In this document: piece by piece, positions 54,873 to 64,000 of the stretch
Numbering within the stretch: position 1 is the first letter of the stretch
Layout: the number at the start of each line of letters is the position of its first letter
Source: Parapristionchus giblindavisi
Lineage: Eukaryota > Nematoda > Chromadorea > Rhabditida > Diplogasteridae
DNA: 64,000 bases
Direction of reading: 5' to 3'
Assembly (NCBI GenBank): GCA_943737045.1
Contig: CALSFV010000235.1
Coordinates: 682,001 to 746,000, forward strand
Notes under the pieces: generated by a model
Databases searched by the model: none
Told to the model about the DNA's origin: nothing
What the model saw: the letters and a program-made list of their open reading frames with translations, nothing else
Made by a program: the position numbers and the translations under genes

Positions 54873-57800
54873 CTATTCAGCACGCACGAAGTCGTTATCA
54901 TTTAGGATTGCGTCGTTGTGCGCCTTTTTCCACCTTATCTTGGCTGAATCGATATTTGATATATGAGTATGCAAAGAAGTTTCTGTTAAATTAGTGTAAA
55001 TTATTAAATTATTTGATTATTTGATAATTATTTGATAAAATTATTAAATTATTTGTTAAATTATTTGAGAACAATAATCGCGAAGTGATTTTTTTTTCTC
55101 GGGGATCGCAAAAATGTGCACTCGAAAGGAGATGAATGTTAATTGGATTCGAGAAGTTTCTAGGGGTCTGATATTTCAAAACTTGAAATGTACTAACACT
55201 TTCACTTCAAGTACACTTGTAAGTCTACTTCAAGTAAAACGTAAGTCTACTTAAAGTGAGACAGAAGACTACTTTACGTTGCCTCACTCAATGGTCTCTT
55301 CATTGCGCACACTATTTCTCTGTTCTCTAACAACGAGAGAGCGTTGCGCGTCGAAGAGACTATTGAGTGAGGTTACGCTCCCTAAAATAAGTAGACCTAA
55401 AGTAAAATTCAAGAAGGGTACACTTAATTTAATTTATCATACATCAAATAAGGTCCGAGGCATCCCCTCGGATTTCACAGAAAAAAGGAAGCCAGGCGAT
55501 TTTGTAGTTCAGTAATAGTAAAAAAGTAATGGTTCAAAACTGAAAGTTCTAAAATGAAATTATACCCGAAGAGTCCTTAGGCGGTGGGATGGGAGTCGGG
55601 ATAGACGTCTTCGTCGATTTCGAAGAATGCGTCAAAACTGGAGGATCAACCGAGCTCTTCGTCGTCGACTTATTCTAGGATAAAAAACTTATAATTAAAT
55701 TATTCTTTATTAAATGAATTAATTAAGTTGTACAATCCATGTTAGTAAACATGCTGATACGATTATGGTTGAAATTGTAACAACGAGAATGAATTAAGTG
55801 AATTATGAAATTAAACAAAGAGAACAAGTTGTTTACCTCGCTGCTCAGAAAATCACCGTCGCCAACAGAAAGTGGTTGAGCTGAAAAAAAATTACTGCAC
55901 CATAGTAGCAAGCATTTCAATAACGGATTTCACGATCTCATATGGAAACCAACTCTGTTATTTCCAAACTAGTAGACACAGACTAGCACTTTCCTGTTAG
56001 TTTACTCGAAGTGAAAGGAAATTTGACGAAATGCATTACCGTATTATACACCACTTCTAGTAAACTTACGTTTAACTAGCCGTAGACTTGCAAGTAGCCG
56101 TAGACTTGCAAGTCTACGGCTAGTGGGAATGATAAGTAAACTACTAGTTTGAAAATGCCTGAGAATAGGAACTTCCAACGAATTGCCGAATGTGTTTTTA
56201 TATAATAGTGATAAAAAGTTGGGAAAGGGGGAGACGGTGGCGATAGTGCATTCAAAAGTAAAGAGATGTTTAAAAAAATATTAATTTCGTTGCATTTGTA
56301 CAGACCATAGACGTGCATGGTTCTCAATTTGGAGTTCCGTTTTGAACGAAACAACATAAAAAGTTTAAAGTGCTCAATATCACATAGATTCCTGTGGAGT
56401 GTGAATCCCCTAGACACCACAGATCCCGCGTGCCCACTCAACCCCCCCCCCCCCCCCCCCCCCCCCCGCCCCGTCATTTGCTGAAACAATATTTGTTAAT
56501 TGAAATCAAGAGGTTTCTAGGGGTTATCAACTCGGGAAAACGTGTTTTCCTGTTGTTTCAAGACAGATAAAGGGGAAGTGGTACCTCGTGAATTCGCGCA
56601 AAAAAAGGAAGCCATGCGATTTTGTTGTTCAGGAATAGTAAAAAAGTAATGGTTCAAAACTGAAAGTTCTAAAATGTTGTAATACCCGAAAAGTCTTTAG
56701 TCGGTGGGATGGGAGTCAGAATGCACGTCTTCGTCGACTTCGAAGAATGAGTCAAAACTGGAGGATCAACCGGGCTCTTCGTCGTAGTTTTCTTCTATAA
56801 TAATATCTTTATTAAATGAATTAATTAAGTTGTACAAATCTTGGTTTGCATGTACGTTAAAGTTAAAACTAGATGCTGCTAGTGAATATTGAATTAATAA
56901 TTGATTTTAATTATGCCTTATGGTATTTTAAAGTGTAGAAATTTAATTAGCTTGCACGTTTTTAAACTTAATGTTTTCAAACTTTGAATAAATCATGCTT
57001 AATTGTGCAAGCAAAGGCGCGAAATTTTGAAAATATGAAAGTTCGGCAATAGATTTCGAACACACGACGTTACGCTAACTAGTGAGCACTTTTACCACTG
57101 CGCTACGGGATTGATGAATTGTCGTGCTATAATAATTTCATGCATATCACTTGTCCCTTGCATAACAGTTATGTTATGTATTTGCATAGACTTTCGAGAG
57201 CCTCCATCTTTAAAAGGCAAAGAGTTTACAATAATAAAGATAACCATCTATTTTATGGTGTTATCTTCTACCTGCCTTACACAATGTAACACCGTACACT
57301 ACAGTATATTTATCGCTAAGTGTCCATCTTGATTCAAACATTTATGAATCTTAAAATACCCTCCGAGGTCAGATAAATTTATTATTATTACTAAATAATA
57401 TATTTATCTTCTCTAAACGGAGCAAAAAACGAGAAGATAGATCATGGTATATGTACTGATGGAAAACAATAAAGAAGAGACAAACTGCAAATTACTTAAT
57501 CACAATTTTTAGAGTATTACAAAATATTGAAGAGTTGGCAACGGCTATTATTGATCATACCTTTCTACAGAGGAAACATCCAAGTCCTATGCCAACGCCG
57601 GCAACGAGTATAGCCGCGCCCACGCCAATGAAAATGAACGTGTAAGGTATCTCACTTCTGCAAAAACATAAATTCACAGTTAACCGCGATAAACCGCATA
57701 ATAAAATCTCAATTAATTGATTAACAAGTCAAATCAACAATCTTCACGCACTGATTCGATGCTGCAGAAGAAGTGGTCGACTCTGGAAAAAAAACAACAA

Positions 57801-60800
57801 CAACATAACGATGGACTAGTGTCTTTCTTTACCTTTGTTCTTGATACAGTATACATGAGAGTCCTTGAGTACATCAACACCCATCATCCACTGTCCAGTG
57901 GTCGTGTTGCAGGTCGCAGTGGTTACTTCCTGTAATTATTGATTGCTATAATTTAATTTAATTTATCATACATTGAATAAGTGCGACGACAAGTGATAAA
58001 TAGATAGCGTGAATTATGTTTAGGCGACGGGATAGAAGCAATACAGGTACATCGGCGGGAAGACAGACTTTGGTGTTTATTTTATTGCGAGACCACAGCC
58101 ATTTCTAGAAACATCGAATTGGATACTTCTCTGGTATTTTCAAACTAGTAGTTTGCTTATCCTTCACACTAGCCGTAAACTTGCAAGTCTACGGCTAGTT
58201 AAACGTAAGTTTGTTAGAAGTGTTGTATAATACGGTAATCCATTTCGTGAAATGTGCTTGCATTTGTAGTAAACTAACAGCAAACTGCTAGTGTGTGACG
58301 TAACGAAAGTAAACTACTAGTTTGGAAATACCATAGTGTGTCGCAATCGGAAAGCATTGTTCTATAGATTACTGTAGAAAGTTACTGTTATTCCTGCACG
58401 TTAGCTATCGAATATTGATCGATGGTTACCATAATTGGCCACATTAAATTGAATACAGTGCTCTTTTTTGGTTTCCACATGTGACCCAAAATACTACTAG
58501 CATCGATGGCTCGATATATTCCACGCTAGTGGGCTGTGCTTTGGTTTTATTTTTTTATTTAGATAACGTGTAATACCTTGGCATCGTGCCCCTTAGACTG
58601 CACGAGCAGATGATGAGTGGCTGGGCAAGAATGCGTGTTATTCGCATAGGTCGGCTTAAAATAATGAATAATTGACAATCAATATTTACTGACTCGCCTT
58701 TAGACAATCCTCTTCGGCGTCACCAGGACAGTCGAATATTGTAGATGAAGAGATCATAGTGCAATCCACTAAATAAAAATATATAATGTAATTTATTAAA
58801 TGTACAATTAAAGAAAAATGTTTAATTTTCGCATTTATTATGACACTTCAGATTAAGGTGTGAAATTCCAGAAATGATTTTATTTCCCATCCATTTTATG
58901 AACGCTGATTTCATTTCATGTTCGCGAAATTTCTCGAATGCTTTCTTTTAATTCTTCAACACTCGAGAATAATTTATAGTAATTAAATCTTCGAGATTTC
59001 GTATCTCAATGTCGAATTTCAATCTCACACTTCACTCTGGTATTTTTTTCCTACCAGGAACCCCCTAAATTTCCAACCAGGCCACCGGCAAGGTTCCTGG
59101 TAGGAAACGCTACCGGGTTCCTGGTAGCCTAGCAGGTATTTGCATTATTCACTTCTCAAGGATGTATTTGCTTCTTACAATTAGACTAATGAGTTAACAC
59201 CGTCACTTCAGGTGCAGTGGAATAGCTATTTTCATTTTGTTTATCTTGGTAGAGTAGATAAAGTTTGAAACCAACCCTTGTCGACGCATTTGATGTCATC
59301 GAAACGAGTGTGAGCCGATTTATAGTAGTACAAAGCATTGGTAATATTTGATCGGGCAGAGCACTTTAGTAGATTGGAAGGATGAAGTTGGCCTTGAACA
59401 AGCATCTTCCGAGGACACTACAAAATAGTTTCATAAAATAAGATGTAATTTGAAAATTTTTTCTCGGACATTGCGAGAGAGCGTTGCGAGATGGAGACGC
59501 CGTCATAATTGGGGTTCTTTTTGTTCTCATACCACACCTTGTACTCGAAGCATGGCACGTCCCAGTCTGTTGATGCCAAAGATGGATTACATAGTGTACA
59601 TCCTGAAAAGATAGATCAATTATCGATTTATTGATTTTAATAATAATAATAATTATTATTATTACTATTATTATTAAATAATAATAATTACTATTATTCC
59701 TTCAATAGAACACATCGACGATGGTAAAGGGGACGGGATGGGAATATTTAGTAACGATCTCACTCTTTCGGCTGCATGTAACGCGAGCAGTTGAGGAGAG
59801 AAGGACTGAGTGGCGAGTGGCATCCTTCATATAGAACGAACAGTATTCACTCGTTAAGATAGCACCGTTCATCCATTTGCCATCTCCTTTGTGATATCTC
59901 AAGTTATTATATTATTGTGGGGGTAATTGTTATTATTATGATCATGCATGCGAAATGGGTTTTGTACCCAAACTAATAAAAACATGGGGAAAATCAATGA
60001 TGTAATGACATTTTTGGATTTTTCAAATTTTTCTGTTTTTTCAGCTTTTGTTTTCTTATTTTACAAAAAAATGTTCTGTCCCAGCCCTCGCTAGGAACGC
60101 TCTCGTATGAATCAGTGTGGCGAAGGCCAGATGGGTTTGGTGTGATTTAGAGGAATGATAGTCCAGAGGAAGGCGGAATATTTGGTTCCGAGTGTTACTT
60201 TTTACACCCACTCTAGTTATTAACAGATTTGGCATTTTCTTTTACAAGTACATTTTACACGTAGATTATATGCACATTTAAAAGAATTTATGAAAATTGC
60301 AAGATACAAGAGTGAACTACAGAATATATACTAAAATTGGAATCTACCGCGCAGCAGGGCCGGGATTTTTTGAAAATAATTTTAAAAAAAATTTGAAATC
60401 AAGAAATTTAAAAAAAATGGCTCAAAATTTTTTTGAAAAAATACTTTACTCTGTTTATAAGGATAATTAGCCACTCAAACACATTATTTTTATCAGAACA
60501 TTGACAAAAACAGTCAACAACGCAATCAACAGAATTCTGAAACGTTAAAATTATGAAGCAATGATTTTAGATAGTAAGCTGTGAACGCTGTATTGTGGTA
60601 TACCGTAGGAGTTTCTACCGTATACCAAAATCCTAGCCCGTAGATAAACTTTTTTAAATGATAAATTGGATGTATATGAGAGGAATCGCCAGAGGTTCGA
60701 CCACCCCCCGGACATAGAAATTTCGACCCCCTGAAAAATTCAGATTAAGTACTTTGAACGATGCTCTATCGAACTGCGTTGGCCGAATTTGCATATCTGC

Positions 60801-63498
60801 TCTCATTTTCGAGTAGTGGTAGGTCAAAGTTGGCAGGTACGGTATTTTTGGCTCGAGTGTGCGTCAGAAAAATGATCAGAACTCCGTTCAAAATAATGAT
60901 AGAAACTTTTCCAAAAAAAGCATCGAAAGAGGAGATCTTGGGCAACATTTCCCAGTTGATGACGTCATTTGTCGACCATGCGCCGGTGCGGGGCGGTCGG
61001 TTTTATGAAAAAGTGACGTAACTTTCCTAATCGGAAAAAGTGCACTTTTCTTCTATGCGCGTTTTGTTGCACCCATATGTGTCTAAAAATGATCCAAGTT
61101 TCAGAGGATTTGAGAAATGCAAAAAAAAATGGCGTTGATTTTAGTAACGCGACCTCGGACCTGTCAAAGGAAAGAACGGCTTATTCCTTTATCAAGAAGC
61201 AGCAAAGGAGCTAAAATGACTCAAAAACATCCGAAAATACATTACGAGCTCAAAATACCCATATATGACAGTTATTTGAAACACAAAATCACCGAGTTCC
61301 GAAAAATTTGAAAAAAACCATATTTTGCTTTTACACGTGAAAAAATACGTTTCAGTAATGTTAATTAATCTTTATAATATTTCTTATAATGTTTTTGAAC
61401 ATTTATGCTTTTGGAAGTGAAGGCCTACCTGCTCTTAGAGCCGAGATTTCCGCCATCGAGAATACACGCGCGCGCCCCAACTCCGCGCGACTGCTCATCA
61501 TCCGCTCTCTCACTCCCACACGCTCTTTCGTGAACAGACAGGGAGAGAAAAAAAGGAGAAGGGAGACTAGCATCTGGCAACTACACGAAATGGAGATGTT
61601 AGAAAACTCTGAGCGAACAGAGTTGCATTTGAACAACAAAGAACGAGTGTGAGCCCCCAACCCCCCCAAACCTTCCTCGCGCGCTCTCTCTCTTCAAGGA
61701 ATGATGAAGTACAATGTCAAAACTAATGTTAGATAAGATACATTTATTAGAGAAATCAGTCATAATTGAAAACAATTAACATTGAAATAACATATTACAA
61801 AGACATCCGTTGTATCATGTTGCTATGTTACTATTACTATTACTATGTTTAGTAAATCAATTCATCTCTCACCTTCCCCCCATCCCCATCCACCTCTATT
61901 TTAATAATTTTATTCTTTCACATATTTTTTTGCACTCGTACACTTTGTACTTGTTGAAACACCCTTGCGGTGTACGATAAATAAATAAATAAAATAAGCA
62001 AAATCATTCGAGGCGTCGAGGTAAAGAGGTACCGCTCTAAAAACACCGTGCGGGTTCGAACCCCGGTCCGATCCAAATCTTTTGCTGATTTTTACACACG
62101 CAGAAAACGTGTTCCAAGGTATTTTTTCGTGCTAATAATGATGAAACAAGTTGTTTTGAGTCATTCTGAGCTGGAAAACGTTCATTTTATGGCAACACAT
62201 CGCGCGGAGTTGGGGCGCGCGCATGTAATTTCGATGGCGGAAATCTCGGCTCTAAGAGCAGGTAGGCCTTCACTTCCAAATGCATAAATGTTCAAAAACA
62301 TTATATGAAATACTATAAAGATTAATTAACATTACTGAAACGTTTTTTTCACGTGGAAAAGCAAAATATGGTTTTTTTCAAATTTTTCGGAACTCGGTGA
62401 TTTTGTGTTTCAAATAACTGTCATATATGGGTATTTTGAGCTCGTAATGTATTTTCGGATGTTTTTGAGTCATTTTAGCTCCTTTGCTGCTTCTTGATAA
62501 AGGAATAAGCCGTTCTTTCCTTTGACAGGTCCGAGGTCGCGTTACTAAAATCAACGCCATTTTTTTTGCATTTCTCAAATCCTCTGAAACTTGGATCATT
62601 TTTAGACACATATGGGTGCAACAAAACGCGCATAGAAGAAAAGTGCACTTTTTCCGATTAGGAAAGTTACGTCACTTTTTCATAAATCCAACCGCCCCGC
62701 ACCGGCGCATGGTCGACAAATGACGTCATCAACTGGGAAATGTCGCCCAAGATCTCCTCTTTCGATGCTTTTTTTGGAAAAGTTTCTATCATTATTTTGA
62801 ACGGAGTTCTGATCATTTTTCTGACGCACACTCGGGCCAAAAATACCGTACCTGCCAACTTTGACCTACCGCTACTCGAAAATGAGAGCAGATATGCAAA
62901 TTCGGCCAACGCAGTTCGATAGAGCATCGTTCAAAGTACTTAATCTGAATTTTTCAGGGGGTCGAAATTTCTATGTCCGCGGACCCTCCGAAACGGTCGA
63001 TTTTCTCGCGATTCCTGTCATATACAAATCACCTCATAAAGTAGTTTTTGGGACACGAATGCTTGTTAGCTTGTGAGAACTGGCCAGGCTCCGTACATTC
63101 TTCATCTTCGGGGCAATCGATGACCCCGCCGAATAGTGCCTGGTCTGTGGAATTGTCGCATTTCACTGAAAATCAGCAATATCTAGATGTATTCAATCGA
63201 TAGACGAGTACTTTTATTAACAACATGGCCGTATTTGACAAGATTAATGGGCGAATGAGTGGGAGACTTCAGCCCCGTGTCTGAGAAGGTCAGATCCGCA
63301 GAAATTGGAAACTCCTTCTCGAGATAGGGAAGCTGAAATGTAATGAGTTTGTTGTTATCGAGAGTTCATATTATTTCCACTTATACACATATAAATAATT
63401 AAGAAAAATTAACATAATTACTATTGGCTTAGAAGAACTGATAGTAAAGGAACAGTTTGTAGAACGATGAGAAGGATCGGATGTGTCGGTGATATTGA
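54873..63498 (-). CDS. Single-pass membrane protein paralogue (copy B), 5' end beyond window
   Basis: Paralogue of the gene at 22736-37664, function unknown. Fifteen in-phase exons (458 aa seen): 63498-63422, 63332-63212, 63165-63033, 59897-59764, 59602-59538, 59417-59276, 58768-58698, 58654-58577, 57929-57833, 57782-57752, 57657-57561, 56794-56686, 55880-55837, 55674-55566, 54943-54873. The first eleven match copy A exons 4-14 in order and phase, and eight have the same length. Shared stretches include GQWMMGVDV and DSHVYCIKNK. A Gly-rich membrane span (IGVGAAILVAGVGIGLGC) is followed by a shorter tail made of Ser/Thr/Pro exons; 56794-56686 and 55674-55566 are duplicates of 109 bases each. 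The intron after 58698 uses a GC donor as in copy A. The third intron is 3.1 kb because of a foldback. The signal-peptide exons presumably lie beyond 64000. The last exon is the least certain. Confidence 0.78.
56442..56467. repeat. Poly-C tract
   Basis: A run of about 26 C residues inside the intron between copy B tail exons. Shorter G runs occur at 16424, 16520 and 28992. Such tracts are prone to sequencing error and could form quadruplex or i-motif structures. Confidence 0.85.
57005..57214. mobile_element. Partial TTAA/tRNA-like MITE in copy B intron
   Basis: The right terminus CTTTCGAGAGCCTCCATCT + TTAA is kept, the left one is lost. On the reverse strand lie an A box TAGCGCAGTGGTAAAAG and a B-box-like GTGTTCGAAATC (57110-57050). 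It lies in the first intron after the TM exon, a position comparable to that of the element at 29404-29752 in copy A. Confidence 0.65.
60671..63024. mobile_element. 2.35-kb foldback element in copy B intron 3
   Basis: Arms of about 820 bases (60671-61490 and about 62200-63024) are inverted copies; ATGCTCTATCGAACTGCGTT at 60761 has its complement near 62925. The spacer holds a tRNA-like block (62005-62074: GGCGTCGAGGTAAAGAGG, then GGTTCGAACCC). The left terminus carries GACCACCCCCCGGAC as in the foldback at 30569. The right end lies only a few bases from a splice donor. Open frames appear twice because the arms mirror each other. Confidence 0.85.
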
Positions 63499-64000
63499 CT
63501 GAAAAGGAAATCATTTTAGCAATTGCGCTTTAAAAAATTTAGTTCTCCCAATCCCTAACCTAGTCAAAACTCCGCTCTCAATCTGGGCTTTTACAATAGA
63601 GTAGCTATTCTTTGCATATAAAAAACAACCTACTAAAAGATGGCAAAATGCTCAAAGTTCAATTGGCAAAAGAGACTGTCAATTAACAATATCGTCGCAT
63701 ATTACTGGTAAGTTATCACATTAAAGAAAAAAAAAACTACAAAAGCCATGCGTCTTCTTCTGTTGATCTGCTACATGAAATGTGGATAAACCTTTTTCAA
63801 ATTCTGTAATCTAATCAAAAGACAGAATTTATTTTATTTTAGAAATTTTTGGTGCTAATTTTTTTTTATTATAAAGTTCCCAGAACTTTTGATGATTTTC
63901 ATCGTTTTTCAAATGTTTATTTATGAAGGAAATTCAGAAAACGAATTAAAGAAAAATTGTTTGAAAAAATGGATTTGGAAAAACGTGAAAATCAGTTCAC

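Noticed and set aside
60761..62927. Two near-identical 86-residue proteins on opposite strands
   Set aside because: They are the same frame seen in the two arms of the 60.67-63.02 kb foldback; no family was recognised and the copies differ mainly at the ends.

Overview
The window reads as nuclear DNA of a nematode, most likely a rhabditid or diplogastrid such as a Pristionchus-like worm; this assignment is an inference. Genes are split into many small exons, introns end in TTTCAG-like acceptors, probable spliced-leader acceptors sit directly upstream of start codons, and the closest relatives I recognise are worm proteins (importin-beta, YitH/HolE-type GNAT, divergent PP1 phosphatase). All exon models below were built by hand from reading frame, splice sites and intron phase.

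Layout. 1-2404: gene-free, repeats and a tRNA-like relic. 2453-11917 (+): complete 26-exon importin-beta gene (889 aa). 11918-14916: 3' flank, low complexity, one hairpin element. 14917-20942 (+): complete 8-exon GNAT acetyltransferase (294 aa), whose fifth intron holds a 2.2-kb foldback carrying its own broken signal-peptide gene. 22736-37664 (+): a 26-exon gene (835 aa) for a single-pass membrane protein with a Cys-rich ectodomain and a long Lys-rich tail. 37665-42411: two tandem copies of a ~2-kb segment with 20-bp minisatellites and a copied piece of the GNAT gene. 42412-44831 (-): complete 14-exon PP1-type phosphatase (459 aa). 44832-54872: a graveyard of mobile DNA (Tc1 foldback, hAT-type MITE, mariner relic, SINE-like unit, several foldbacks). 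54873-63498 (-): a paralogue of the membrane protein, 5' end outside the window, converging on the first copy.

The housekeeping genes (nuclear import, acetyl transfer, phosphatase) are independent of each other. The two membrane-protein genes form one family: eleven consecutive exons match in order and phase, eight of them in exact length, including a shared non-canonical GC-AG intron.

The most unusual signal is a set of inverted-repeat elements that enclose a tRNA-like unit with A and B boxes. One sits in an intron at 29.4-29.75 kb with TTAA on both ends, and a duplicated sister intron at 33.87 kb preserves the matching empty site with a single TTAA. This looks like a TTAA-targeting (piggyBac-like) MITE that carries an internal Pol III promoter.
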